Assembly: GCA_019634925.1 (NCBI GenBank)
Contig: JAHCAL010000002.1
Coordinates: forward strand, 186,001-250,000
Length of the DNA stretch: 64,000 bases
From: Pseudomonadales bacterium
GTDB taxonomy: Bacteria; Pseudomonadota; Gammaproteobacteria; Pseudomonadales; Azotimanducaceae
Reading direction: 5' to 3'
A model generated the notes under the pieces. The model saw nothing but the letters and a program-made list of their open reading frames with translations. It was not told the DNA's origin and did not search any database. Numbering within the stretch: the first letter of the stretch is position 1; each line of letters begins with the position of its first letter. Of this stretch, positions 16,789-25,323 are shown piece after piece. A program made the translations under genes and the position numbers.

Positions 16789-17730
16789 TCAACCCTTGGT
16801 CAGCGCCGCGACCTGGCGCATGTCGTCCGCCGTGAGGCGCCAGTCGGTCGCCGCAACCGTGTTCGCACGGACCTGCTCCACGGCGGTCGCACCGGCGATG
16901 ACACTCGTGACCACCGGCTGCGACAGGAGCCAGCAGAACGCGAGATCGAGCAGCCCGCGGCCGTGTTCCGCGGCAAAAGCCGCAAGCGCCGCCACCCGCT
17001 CGAAGTTGCGCTCCGTCAGCGCGCGACGCGCGAGCGCTTCCGCACCCGCCAGCCGCGTACCCGGCGGAGGCGGTTCGCCCGCCCGATACTTGCCGGTCAG
17101 CAGACCACTCGCGAGCGGAAAGTACGGCAGCATGCCGAGCCCGAAACGTTCGCACGCCGGCAGGACCTCGTGCGCGACCGCACGTTCCAGGAGGCTGTAG
17201 TGATTCTGGGCGCTGACGAAGGGTGTCGTGCCGCGGGTCGTCGCGGTCCAGTGCGCGTCGGCGATCTGCCAGCCGGCGAAGTTGGAGTTGCCGAGATAGC
17301 GGACCTTGCCTTCCCGGACCAGGTCGTCCAGTACCGCGAGTGTCTCCTCGATGGGGGTCGCCGGATCCGGCGCGTGTATCTGGTACAGATCGATGTAGTC
17401 GGTACCGAGGCGGCGCAGGCTCGCCTCGACGGCGCGCCGTACGTAGCGGCGCGAGCCGCCCTTGTCGAGCAGCCCGGCGCCGGTCGGCATGCCGAACTTG
17501 GTGGCGACGATCACGTCGCTGCGACGTGCGCCGAGCGCCTGGCCGAGCAGCACTTCCGACTGTTGATTGCCGTAGACGTCGGCCGTGTCGAAGAAATTGA
17601 TGCCATGGTCGAGCGCGGCATGCACCACGGCGGCCGTGGCCGCCGCGTCGATCCGCCCGCCAAAGTTGTTGCAGCCGATCCCGACCGCCGACACGAAGAG
17701 GCCGGAGGCCCCGAGACGACGCTGTTCCAT
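16789..17730 (-). CDS. Aldo/keto reductase
   Basis: 313 residues from ATG 17730 (GGAAGGGCGGG upstream); a TTG ten codons earlier is less likely. The NADPH-dependent (alpha/beta)8 signature is clear: GINFFDTADVYGNQQSE with catalytic Asp and Tyr, VIVATKFG with Lys, DLYQIHAPDP with His, and YFPLASGLLTGKY. It is of the YajO/Tas-like branch often annotated as general stress reductase acting on aldehydes. First gene of an operon with SRAP and a 152-residue protein. Substrate not predictable. It is distinct from the AKR half of the fused gene nearby. Confidence 0.9.
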   Translation of the reverse strand: MEQRRLGASGLFVSAVGIGCNNFGGRIDAAATAAVVHAALDHGINFFDTADVYGNQQSEVLLGQALGARRSDVIVATKFGMPTGAGLLDKGGSRRYVRRAVEASLRRLGTDYIDLYQIHAPDPATPIEETLAVLDDLVREGKVRYLGNSNFAGWQIADAHWTATTRGTTPFVSAQNHYSLLERAVAHEVLPACERFGLGMLPYFPLASGLLTGKYRAGEPPPPGTRLAGAEALARRALTERNFERVAALAAFAAEHGRGLLDLAFCWLLSQPVVTSVIAGATAVEQVRANTVAATDWRLTADDMRQVAALTKG

Positions 17731-17836
17731 TGCCCGCCCTTCCAGCCCGAACCGGGTCAATGGTAGCGGGTTTGCACGGCCCGCGGCAGGCGATGCGGGT
17801 GCCCCGGCACACCGGCCCCGACCGGCGGGGGCCGAC

Positions 17837-17865
17837 TTGGCGTTGCCCGGGATTCCCCGTATCGT
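17837..17865 (+). promoter_or_regulatory. Likely promoter of the oligopeptidase B gene
   Basis: TTGGCG (17837-17842), 17 bases, TATCGT (17860-17865), 41 bases before the start codon. The same TTGGC-/TATCGT pair with 17-base spacing occurs before tex (49006-49034), which supports it as a real promoter form in this genome. Confidence 0.45.
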
Positions 17866-17906
17866 CCTGACGGAACCCGATCTATCGAACCAGGCCCCGC
17901 TACATC

Positions 17907-20003
17907 ATGACCGTACGCCGCCCGCCACCCGTCGCCGACATCGTGCCGCACCGCTATACGCACCATGGGATTTCCATAGAGGATCCGTATGCGTGGCTGA
18001 AGGATCCCGGCTACCCGGAGGTGAGCGACCCGCGCATCCTCGCCTACCTGCAGGCGGAGAACGCCTACTTCGAGCAGGAAATGGGCCCGTACCAGCCGCT
18101 CGTCGACACCCTGTTCGCCGAGATCAAGGCGCGCCAGCCGGAAGCGGACGAATCGGTCCCCTACCGGGAACACGGCTACTGGTACCAGTGGCGATTCGAA
18201 CACGGCGCCCAGTACCGGATCTGGCTGCGCAAACCCGCAGACGCGCCCGACGAACCGCCGCCGGCCGCCGCCGCGCCCGGCTGGGAGATCATCCTGAACG
18301 AGCCGGCGCTCGCCGCCGAGCACAACTACTTCGTGCTCGGCGGCAAGTCGGTGAGCCCGAACGGTCGTTACCTGGCGTGGAGCGCGGATACCAACGGCTC
18401 GGAGCGCTTCGTGCTGCACATCACCGATCTCGAGACCGGTGAACTGCTGCACGAACCGATCGAGAACACGCTCGGCAGCCCGGTCTGGACAGCGGACAGC
18501 GCGCACCTGGTCTACGTGGTCGTCAACGAACAATGGCGCCCGTACCAGGCGCGCCTGCACCGAGTGCACACGTCGACCGACGCCGACCGGATTCTCTACG
18601 AGGAGCAGGACGAATCGTTCTTCGTCGCCATCGACGACACGACCTCCGGGGACTGGGTCCTGATCAGCACGGGCGATCACGTCACGAGCGAGGTGTTCCG
18701 GCTGTCTGCCCACGCCCCCGGCGCGCCGCTCGCCGGCTTCGCCCCGCGCCGCAGCGGCCACGAGTATTCGGTCGACCACGGCGAGGGCTGGTTCTACATA
18801 TTGAGCAACGCGACCCACAAGAACTTCGCCCTCATGCGCGTGCCGGAAACCGACCCGATCGAGGCGAACTGGCAGGTACTACTGGCCGGCAGCGACGAGC
18901 AGTACCTGACCTGGTTCATGCGACTCGCCGGTCGACTGGTGGTCGGCGAGCGCATCGCCGGTCTCGAGCAGGTGCGCATCATCGAGGACGACGGCGCGGA
19001 CTACCTGGTCGCGTTTCCCGAGTCGACCCATACGGTCGGACCCGGCGCGAACGCCGAGTACCACACGCCGTACCTGCGCCTGCGCTACCAGTCGATGATC
19101 ACGCCGGAAACGGAGTTCGACCTGCTGTTCACGACCCGCGCACTGATCACACGCAAGGTCCAGGTGATCCCTTCCGGATACGATCCCGCCGAGTATGTGA
19201 CCGAGCGTCTCACCGCGGCCGCGCGCGACGGCACCCGCGTGCCGGTGAGCATCGTGTACCGGCGCGATCTGCCGCGCGACGGCAGCGCGCCCCTCTACCT
19301 GTATGGTTACGGTGCGTACGGCATGGCCGTGATGCCGGGGTTCTCGGCGAGCCGACTGTCCCTGCTCGACCGCGGATTCAGCTTCGCCATCGCCCACATC
19401 CGCGGCGGCGACGACCTGGGCTATGCATGGTACGAGGGCGGCAAGCTCGCCAACCGCACCAATACCTTCAACGACTTCGTCGACGTCGCCCGGTTCCTGA
19501 TCGATTCGGGCTACACGCACGCCGGCCGCATCGCGATCGCCGGCGGCAGCGCCGGCGGCGAACTCATGGGCGCAGTGGTCAACCAGGCGCCGGAACTGTG
19601 GGGCGCCGTCGCCGCACACGTGCCGTTCGTCGACGTGCTGAACACGATGCTGGACGCCAGTCTGCCGTTGACCCCGATCGAGTGGCCGGAATGGGGCAAT
19701 CCCATCGAGGATGCCGGGGCGTTCCGGCACATCCTCTCCTATTCGCCGTACGACCAGTTGCGCCCTGAGACCTACCCGCCCATGCTGCTGACCGCCGGCC
19801 TGAACGACCCACGCGTGACCTACTGGGAACCGGCCAAGTACGTGGCAAAGCTGCGCCGGCTGAAGACCGACGACAACTGGCTGCTCCTGAAGACCAACAT
19901 GGATGCCGGGCACCGCGGTCAGTCCGGGCGCTTCGATGCCCTGCTGGAACTCGCCGAGGAATACGCCTTCATGCTGGTGAGCCTGGGGCTCGCCGGCAGC
20001 TGA
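17907..20003 (+). CDS. ptrB: Oligopeptidase B (S9A prolyl-oligopeptidase family)
   Basis: 698 residues, the usual length. Residues about 1-75 and 430-698 form the alpha/beta-hydrolase domain; 76-430 the seven-bladed propeller that limits access to short peptides. Catalytic Ser548 lies in IAGGSAGGELMG; the Asp is in TAGLNDPRVTYWEP and the His in TNMDAGHRGQSG. The N-terminal HHGISIEDPYAWLKDP and IRGGDDLGYAWYEGGK are family marks. The enzyme cuts after Arg and Lys in peptides in the cytosol, so it could use peptides brought in by the Dpp-type transporter at 35-40 kb. Single gene, convergent with the zinc-ribbon gene. Confidence 0.93.
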   Translation: MTVRRPPPVADIVPHRYTHHGISIEDPYAWLKDPGYPEVSDPRILAYLQAENAYFEQEMGPYQPLVDTLFAEIKARQPEADESVPYREHGYWYQWRFEHGAQYRIWLRKPADAPDEPPPAAAAPGWEIILNEPALAAEHNYFVLGGKSVSPNGRYLAWSADTNGSERFVLHITDLETGELLHEPIENTLGSPVWTADSAHLVYVVVNEQWRPYQARLHRVHTSTDADRILYEEQDESFFVAIDDTTSGDWVLISTGDHVTSEVFRLSAHAPGAPLAGFAPRRSGHEYSVDHGEGWFYILSNATHKNFALMRVPETDPIEANWQVLLAGSDEQYLTWFMRLAGRLVVGERIAGLEQVRIIEDDGADYLVAFPESTHTVGPGANAEYHTPYLRLRYQSMITPETEFDLLFTTRALITRKVQVIPSGYDPAEYVTERLTAAARDGTRVPVSIVYRRDLPRDGSAPLYLYGYGAYGMAVMPGFSASRLSLLDRGFSFAIAHIRGGDDLGYAWYEGGKLANRTNTFNDFVDVARFLIDSGYTHAGRIAIAGGSAGGELMGAVVNQAPELWGAVAAHVPFVDVLNTMLDASLPLTPIEWPEWGNPIEDAGAFRHILSYSPYDQLRPETYPPMLLTAGLNDPRVTYWEPAKYVAKLRRLKTDDNWLLLKTNMDAGHRGQSGRFDALLELAEEYAFMLVSLGLAGS

Positions 20004-20021
20004 ACGCGCGCGGGGGAGCCG

Positions 20022-20264
20022 TCAGGCGGTATCCGCGCGCCGCGCCGTCCTGGCTTCGTTGGCCTCGCGCATGCGCCGCCGGATGATGTTCTGCACGACG
20101 CTCACGGTCGTCCAGTCGTGGCGCATGTGGCGCCCACAGTGCTCGCAGGGAATGGACTGGCCGGCGCCTACCCGATCCAGCAGCATGCTGTAGCGCACGC
20201 GCGTCACCCGGTCGCAATCCGAACACTCGAGCCCCACTGCCGGATCGATTCCGACATATGCCAT
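20022..20264 (-). CDS. Small zinc-ribbon protein
   Basis: 80 residues from ATG 20264, chosen for AAAGGAG nine bases upstream; a GTG ten codons earlier lacks such a site. Two CXXC knuckles, LECSDCDR (near residue 15) and IPCEHCGRH (near 40), make a four-cysteine zinc ribbon. The C-terminal 30 residues are Arg/Ala-rich and helical, suggesting nucleic-acid or partner binding. I do not recognise a named family. Single gene, converging on ptrB with an 18-base gap. Confidence 0.72.
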   Translation of the reverse strand: MAYVGIDPAVGLECSDCDRVTRVRYSMLLDRVGAGQSIPCEHCGRHMRHDWTTVSVVQNIIRRRMREANEARTARRADTA

Positions 20265-20350
20265 GACCGCCGACTCCTTTCGCGGACCTGTCACCTACGG
20301 GAAATAGTAGCTCGATTCGGCAAACAAGCCAGCCCGGCCGAATCCCAGCC

Positions 20351-20395
20351 GACGAAAGCCGAACCCCCGCAAGTCGAGCCTCCGCAAGCCGAGCC
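20351..20395 (-). repeat. 15-base imperfect tandem repeat right after the FAD oxidoreductase stop
   Basis: Read on the minus strand from the stop codon: GGCTCGGCTTGCGGA, GGCTCGACTTGCGGG, GGTTCGGCTTTCGTC. Identity falls with distance from the gene. The first unit begins at the base after TGA. Function unknown. Confidence 0.7.
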
Positions 20396-21886
20396 TCAGG
20401 CAGCCTGTCGCGCCCCGACCAGTTCGAGCATGTCCGACCGGCTGGGGCCGCTTTGCAGGCGCTTCGACGCATTGCGGCGCCGGCCCTTCAGCATGTAGCG
20501 GAACACGGTGCGGCGGATCCTGGGATCCTTCAGGAACGCACCCGGCCGCTCGAGCAGATGGAACGTGCGCATCATGCCGCGCATCACGTGAATCTCGTCC
20601 CGCGCCGCGGCCATCAGCGCGTCACCGAAGGCGAGTCCGAACCACTTCTTGAGCGAATCCGGCCGGTCGACCGCCTGGCCCGACATGATCGCGAGCGCAC
20701 GCTTGGTGCCGTTGCGATCCTCGGTCAGGCTCGCATCGTAGATCGGGCGCAGTTCCGCGCGCGTACGCGCGTCGAACCGGATCGCGCGCTCACGCGGATC
20801 CGCGGTGTCCTGCAGAACTTCGGCGAGCATGTGGGCATGCATGATGCCGGTGCTGCAGCCACGACCATAGAGCGGGTTGGTACGCAGCGTGGCGTCGCCG
20901 ACCGCAAAGAAGTTCTGGATCAGCGGCCGGTCGCCCTCGACGTAGTAACGCCACACCGACTTGATGTCGCCGAAGCCGAAGGATTCCGTGGTCGGTTCGC
21001 TGCGCTCGATCCAGGGTTCGAGGCCCGGAATGAGCCGGCACATCCGATCGAACGTATCCGGGTCACGCACCGCTTCCTTCAGCGCGGGCTCGGAGTCCGG
21101 CACGCACATGATGATCGCGAAGTGGCCGTTGTCGCCCGGAAACACGCCATATTTCAGGTAGCCGAGATCGCCCGCGCCACGGTTGTCGCCGCGCGCCGGT
21201 TCGCCCTGGCCTTCCTTCAGGCGATAGTGACGCGTGTAGTAGATGATCTCGGCATCCTCGGTTTCCTCGCGCACCTCGCGCCCGAGCTCGCGGAGCATGG
21301 CGGGGAATCGCGTACCGCGGCCACTCGCATCGATCACGAGGTCGGCGTGCACTGCTTCATTGCCCGCCGCTTCGTCGGCACGGTCGCGAATCTCGATCCC
21401 GGTCGCAACGAGCGCACCGTCGCGCGCCTCGGTGAGCAGGCCGACCACGTGCACACGATTGCGGATGGTGACGTTGGGCAGCGTCTCGACGTAGCGCCGG
21501 ATGACCGTCTCCATGGTCGCGCGCCGGCACAGGAGCACCCAGAACCGGTCGTCACCCGGTTCCGGCTGGTAGTTCGCCTTGAGATGCGGGGGCAGCATGT
21601 CCTCGAAGCCGACCCGGCGGGCGCCCGCCGCGTAGAACGCATCGAGCAGGTCCGGATAGTTGTCACGCAACAGGTTGCACATGAGTCCGAGGAACGCGTG
21701 CGGATGGCGGAACTGTGCTGCACCGAGACGCTGCCACTCGAAGAACGCGGCGTCCGCATTACCCTCCGGGGGCGCCGGATCCCGTTCGTAGACGGTAATC
21801 CGATGGCCGTGACGGGCGAGCGCGAGGGCGGTCGTCATGCCGCACATGCCCGATCCAACCACCGCGATCTCGACCGCTTCGCTCAT
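20396..21886 (-). CDS. FAD-dependent oxidoreductase (monooxygenase-like)
   Basis: 496 residues from ATG 21886. The dinucleotide fold EIAVVGSGMCGMTTALALARHG with the acidic end VYERD binds FAD; a DLVIDASGRGTRFPAML segment and NFFAVGDATLRTNPLYGRGCST near residue 330 complete the group A flavoprotein pattern seen in aromatic hydroxylases, halogenases and geranylgeranyl-reductase-like enzymes. The halogenase WxWxIP motif is absent. No signal peptide. Substrate unknown. A palindrome (21960-21973) identical in core to the one before the Baeyer-Villiger monooxygenase gene lies 74 bases upstream, so both may answer to one regulator. A tandem repeat begins at its stop codon. Confidence 0.85.
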   Translation of the reverse strand: MSEAVEIAVVGSGMCGMTTALALARHGHRITVYERDPAPPEGNADAAFFEWQRLGAAQFRHPHAFLGLMCNLLRDNYPDLLDAFYAAGARRVGFEDMLPPHLKANYQPEPGDDRFWVLLCRRATMETVIRRYVETLPNVTIRNRVHVVGLLTEARDGALVATGIEIRDRADEAAGNEAVHADLVIDASGRGTRFPAMLRELGREVREETEDAEIIYYTRHYRLKEGQGEPARGDNRGAGDLGYLKYGVFPGDNGHFAIIMCVPDSEPALKEAVRDPDTFDRMCRLIPGLEPWIERSEPTTESFGFGDIKSVWRYYVEGDRPLIQNFFAVGDATLRTNPLYGRGCSTGIMHAHMLAEVLQDTADPRERAIRFDARTRAELRPIYDASLTEDRNGTKRALAIMSGQAVDRPDSLKKWFGLAFGDALMAAARDEIHVMRGMMRTFHLLERPGAFLKDPRIRRTVFRYMLKGRRRNASKRLQSGPSRSDMLELVGARQAA

Positions 21887-21959
21887 GCTCGTGTACCGCA
21901 ACCTGCCTGACCTGATGCTCGGATTATCGCCAGCGCGGCGGTATCGGCGCAACGGGACG

Positions 21960-21973
21960 TGAAACGCGTTTCA
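21960..21973. promoter_or_regulatory. Palindromic operator upstream of the FAD oxidoreductase gene
   Basis: TGAAAC-GC-GTTTCA, a perfect 14-base palindrome, 74 bases upstream of the oxidoreductase start. The same half-sites with the same 2-base spacer occur at 27151-27166. Size and symmetry suit a TetR-family dimer; no such regulator gene is in the window. Confidence 0.55.
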
Positions 21974-21992
21974 GACGGATTCGGCGCCTTCG

Positions 21993-22505
21993 TCAGTGGG
22001 AGCCGTCCCGACCGGAAATCCGGTCCATCCACGCATAGAGCAGACCGGACACGATGAAGACCAGGTGGATGCCGACCATCCAGCCGAGCTGCCGGTCGGT
22101 CAGGTTGTGGATGTTCATGAAGCCTTTCAGCAGCTCGATGGCGGAAATCGCCACGATCGAGCCGATGAGCTTGATCTTGAGATCCGAGAAACCGATGTGG
22201 CCCATCCAGTCGGGGCGATCCGCGTGCGAGTGCAGGTCCTCCATCTTCGAGACGAAGTTCTCGTACCCGCTGAAGATGATGATCAGCAGGAGCCCCATGA
22301 TCAGCGCGATGTCCACCAGGGTCAGTACGCCGATGATGAGTTCGGCGCCGGTCGCGCTCAGGATTTCGGCGTACAGGACCAGGAGTTCCTTGCCGAACTT
22401 GACCAGCAGCAGGACGAGGGCCAGGACGAGCCCGAGGTAGACGGGCGCGATGAGCCAACGGCTCGAGAACAGCAGGTGCTCGAGCATGGATTCGAGTTTT
22501 TTCAT
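21993..22505 (-). CDS. yqhA: YqhA-family (UPF0114) inner-membrane protein
   Basis: 170 residues from ATG 22505. The start MKKLESMLEHLLFSSRWLIAPVYLGL is typical of the family, as are the central ELIIGVLTLVDIALIMGLL and FSGYENFVSKMED segments and the closing VSGLLYAWMDRI. Four membrane helices are visible. The role of YqhA proteins is unknown. The gene is divergent from the carbonic anhydrase; the shared leader contains a small GC hairpin (CCCCC/GGGGG, 22527-22541) of uncertain meaning. Confidence 0.9.
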   Translation of the reverse strand: MKKLESMLEHLLFSSRWLIAPVYLGLVLALVLLLVKFGKELLVLYAEILSATGAELIIGVLTLVDIALIMGLLLIIIFSGYENFVSKMEDLHSHADRPDWMGHIGFSDLKIKLIGSIVAISAIELLKGFMNIHNLTDRQLGWMVGIHLVFIVSGLLYAWMDRISGRDGSH

Positions 22506-22686
22506 GGAATGCCTGTGCGCGGGGCACCCCCAAGTCGGGGGCGCGCGGATTGTAGCGGGATTGCCTGCATTGCCGAAGGGCCCCACGTGCGGGCCCGCGG
22601 ACCGGTTCGGGTTGATGTTGGGACCGAATCCGTTACCCTTGCCGCCGGCCGGCGCGACGCGAACCCAACCCCGGGAGAACCATCCG

Positions 22687-23325
22687 ATGATCACAGCCCT
22701 GGAAGCACTGGCGCGCCTGCGCGAGGGCAACGAGCGATTCGCTTCCAACGTGCGCAGCCTGGATGCCCTGCTGAGCCATACCCGCCGCGGCGAACTGACG
22801 GCCGGCCAGGCGCCCTTCGCCATCATCCTGGGCTGCTCGGATTCGCGGGTGCCGGCCGAACTGGTCTTCGATCAGGGCCTCGGCGACCTGTTCGTGATTC
22901 GTGTGGCGGGCAACATCGTCGCGCCGTCCCAGGTCGGCAGCGTCGAGTTCGCCGCGACCCGCTACGGCACCCCGCTGGTGGTCGTACTCGGTCACTCGCA
23001 GTGCGGCGCAATCCTGGCCACGCTCGAGGAGCTGCAGGCGCCGGTGGAAAACCAGTCGCGCAACCTCAAGTCGATCGTCGACCGCGTGCGGCCGTCCGTC
23101 GAAACCCTGCTGGCGACCGATCTGCGCCACGACCCGGAAGCCCTGGTGCACAACGCCGTGCGCGCCAACGTCCGCGTCTCGGTCAACCAGCTGCGCAACG
23201 GCTCCCCCATCCTCGAACAGCTGATCGCCGACGGCACGCTGCTGGTGGTGGGCGCCGAGTATTCCCTGGAGACCGGAATGGTGGACTTCTTCGACAGCGT
23301 CCCGGCCGCCGCGCGCCAGGCCTGA
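22687..23325 (+). CDS. Beta-class carbonic anhydrase
   Basis: 212 residues with GGGAG upstream of ATG 22687. Zinc ligands are Cys50 (LGCSDSRV), His103 and Cys106 (LGHSQCGA); the Asp52-Arg54 dyad that controls zinc access is present. It converts carbon dioxide to bicarbonate, supplying carboxylases or buffering pH. The start has no signal peptide, so it is cytosolic. An imperfect repeat of the GTGCGAGCC family begins at the base after its stop codon and separates it from the convergent macro-domain gene. Confidence 0.93.
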   Translation: MITALEALARLREGNERFASNVRSLDALLSHTRRGELTAGQAPFAIILGCSDSRVPAELVFDQGLGDLFVIRVAGNIVAPSQVGSVEFAATRYGTPLVVVLGHSQCGAILATLEELQAPVENQSRNLKSIVDRVRPSVETLLATDLRHDPEALVHNAVRANVRVSVNQLRNGSPILEQLIADGTLLVVGAEYSLETGMVDFFDSVPAAARQA

Positions 23326-23375
23326 GTGCGAGCCCTTGGCTCGCCAGCCGCGCCAGCCGCGCCAGCCGCGCGCAC
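23326..23375 (+). repeat. GTGCGAGCC-family palindromic repeat after the carbonic anhydrase stop
   Basis: Starts at the base after TGA. GCGAGCC-CTT-GGCTCGC forms a 7-base stem with 3-base loop; then three copies of GCCAGCCGC (23343-23351, 23352-23360, 23361-23369) and a closing GCGCAC that can pair with the opening GTGCG. Related copies are at 25219 and 54922. It may also serve as a two-way terminator between convergent genes. Confidence 0.75.
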
Positions 23376-23379
23376 GACT

Positions 23380-23883
23380 TCAGCCGAGCGGCTCTTCCGC
23401 AGCAACCCCCGGGCGATAGGTCGCGTAGACCACGACCGGAATACCGAGATCGCCGAGGTGCTGACGCACCAGCGGCGCCACGTCCTGCCAATCGAGTTCG
23501 CCGACACCCGTCGCGAGGCGCGGCAGAGCGATGCTCGAGAACCGTTCGGCCTCGGCGAGCCGCCGCAGCGCACGCAGTGCATGACCCACGTGCTGCAGGG
23601 TGGCACGGCCAGGCCGTCCACCTTTCGACTGCGGCGGCTCCTGGGTGAAGAGGCACACGATGCGCCGTCCGTCGGCCGCCGCCCAGGTCCACAGCCCGCC
23701 GGGCTGCTGGTCCCCGACCTGCGCGTGGTGCCGAAAATCCTTGTAGAGCGCCGGCCAGGCTTCGCGCAGCGCGAGCGCGAGCCCCTGGCCGAAGTTGTCG
23801 TGCGGGCTGACACCGTGCGCGATCACCTGGGTGCGACTCAGGAGTATGTCGCCTGCTACTTCGTGGATTCCGGCTGCTGCCAC
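23380..23883 (-). CDS. Macro-domain (ADP-ribose-binding) protein
   Basis: 167 residues, one domain. Start HEVAGDILLSRTQVIAHGVS and the glycine loop NFGQGLALALREAWP match the macro fold; SSIALPRLATGVGELDWQDV resembles the catalytic loop of the TARG1/ALC1 branch, which removes ADP-ribose from glutamate or DNA or binds it. Unlike DNA-modifying DarTG systems, no ADP-ribosyl transferase gene is adjacent. The gene converges on the carbonic anhydrase with the repeat between them. Function in ADP-ribose removal is family-based inference. Confidence 0.82.
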   Translation of the reverse strand: MAAAGIHEVAGDILLSRTQVIAHGVSPHDNFGQGLALALREAWPALYKDFRHHAQVGDQQPGGLWTWAAADGRRIVCLFTQEPPQSKGGRPGRATLQHVGHALRALRRLAEAERFSSIALPRLATGVGELDWQDVAPLVRQHLGDLGIPVVVYATYRPGVAAEEPLG

Positions 23884-24043
23884 GGTGGAAGACCTCTTTA
23901 TTGGGAGGCGCGCAGTCCATCACGGCCGCGCGTTGCGGCACCATTGCGGGTTCCCCCTCACGGCACCTCGGGAAGCCCTGATTGGCTGACGACTGCCGGC
24001 CGTCGAGGCTCTCGCGCAGCGGTTTCGCGATGGAATACGGTCG

Positions 24044-25216
24044 GTGAAGGACGAATCGGATACCAGGCAGGGATCAGACGCAGAGCATGCGTTCCGCGCG
24101 GAGGTGCGGCAATTCCTCGATGCGGCGCTCACCGAGGAACTGCGCGCGGCAGGACGCGCGACGGTCGGTACGCATTCGGAGATCGGCGCGAGCCGGCGCT
24201 GGCATCAGCGTCTGCATGAACGCGGCTGGATCACGCCCGCATGGCCGGTCGAACACGGCGGCACCGGCTGGACGGCCCGCCAGCGGCTGATCTTCGACCG
24301 GGAATGCGCGGCCCACGATGCGCCGGTGCTCTTCGCCGGCGGCATCCGCAACGTGGGACCACTGCTGATCGCGCTCGGTTCTGCGGCGCAGCAGGCCTTC
24401 TACCTGCCGCGCATCCGCTCCGGTGCCGATCTCTGGTGCCAGGGTTATTCCGAAGTCGTCGCCGGATCGGATCTGGCGAATCTGCGCACCTCGGCCCGGC
24501 GCGTCGGCGACCACTACGTGATCAACGGACGCAAGATCTGGACCACCGGCGCCGATCTGGCCGACCGCATGTTCGCGCTGGTCCGCACCCGCGCGGCCGG
24601 CAAACCCCAGCAGGGCATCACGTTTCTGCTCGTCGACATGCGCACGCCGGGCATCCGTGTGCGGCCGGTGCAGACCATCTCCGGTGAGGCGGAGTTCAAC
24701 GAGGTGACCTTCGAGGATGTGCAGGTCCCGGTCGAGGACCGCGTCGGCGCGGAGGACGACGGCTGGACCGTGGCCAAGCAGCTCATGTACTACGCACGCG
24801 CCAGCAACACGACCTGCGGACTGCTGCGTCGTGCGCTGCGGCGGACCACGGAACTCCAAGCGCGTTGCGGCACGACCGAGCCCGGCGCGCGGCGCCGCCT
24901 CGACGAGGCCGAACTGCGACTTGCCGCGCTCGAACGGATCGAGTATGCGGCTGCCGGCAGCGACAGAACGGCGGCGCGCGAATTCCATGCTTCGACCATG
25001 AAGCTGCTCGCGACGGAACTGCACCAGCGCATCACCGAAGTCGCACTGGAGCTCGCCGGTCCGCTGGCGCTCGAGCAGCGCGACGCGATGCAGAGCCTCG
25101 CCGCGACACCGTTCGCGCATGCTGCCTCGAAGTATTTCGCGACGCGGGCCGCCACGATCTACTCGGGCACCAGCGAAGTGCACCGCAACATCCTGGGCCG
25201 ACAGCTGGTCGGCTGA
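24044..25216 (+). CDS. Acyl-CoA dehydrogenase
   Basis: 390 residues from GTG 24044 (GGAA about 9 bases upstream, a modest site). FAD and substrate segments: LWCQGYSEVVAGSDLANLRTSA, NGRKIWTTGADLADRMFALVR, and the C-terminal ATIYSGTSEVHRNILGRQL, all standard. It oxidises acyl-CoA to 2-enoyl-CoA, passing electrons to ETF. The catalytic base position cannot be fixed by eye. Residues 270-300 are unusually Arg/Glu-rich. The gene stands alone; three 41-base repeats start 2 bases after its stop and fill the gap to the convergent monooxygenase gene. Confidence 0.9.
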   Translation: MKDESDTRQGSDAEHAFRAEVRQFLDAALTEELRAAGRATVGTHSEIGASRRWHQRLHERGWITPAWPVEHGGTGWTARQRLIFDRECAAHDAPVLFAGGIRNVGPLLIALGSAAQQAFYLPRIRSGADLWCQGYSEVVAGSDLANLRTSARRVGDHYVINGRKIWTTGADLADRMFALVRTRAAGKPQQGITFLLVDMRTPGIRVRPVQTISGEAEFNEVTFEDVQVPVEDRVGAEDDGWTVAKQLMYYARASNTTCGLLRRALRRTTELQARCGTTEPGARRRLDEAELRLAALERIEYAAAGSDRTAAREFHASTMKLLATELHQRITEVALELAGPLALEQRDAMQSLAATPFAHAASKYFATRAATIYSGTSEVHRNILGRQLVG

Positions 25217-25218
25217 CA

Positions 25219-25319
25219 GTGCGAGCCTGCGGCTCGCCAGACGCGCCAGTCGCGCACGTGTGCGAGCCTGCGGCTCGCCAGGCGCGCCAGTCGCGCACGT
25301 GCGCGAGCCTGCGGCTCGC
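25219..25319 (+). repeat. Three tandem 41-base GTGCGAGCC elements
   Basis: Units begin at 25219, 25260 and 25301 (the third is partial and begins GCGCGAGCC). Each opens GTGCGAGCCTGCGGCTCGCC, a GCGAGCC-TGC-GGCTCGC hairpin, and closes with TCGCGCAC, which can pair with the opening GTGCG. They fill almost all the space between the acyl-CoA dehydrogenase and monooxygenase stop codons. Confidence 0.85.
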
Positions 25320-25323
25320 CCGG

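Noticed and set aside
25219..25319. Tandem 41-base repeats as a small CRISPR array
   Set aside because: Units abut without variable spacers, hairpins fill each unit, and no cas gene is present. Better described as a REP-like or tandem repeat.
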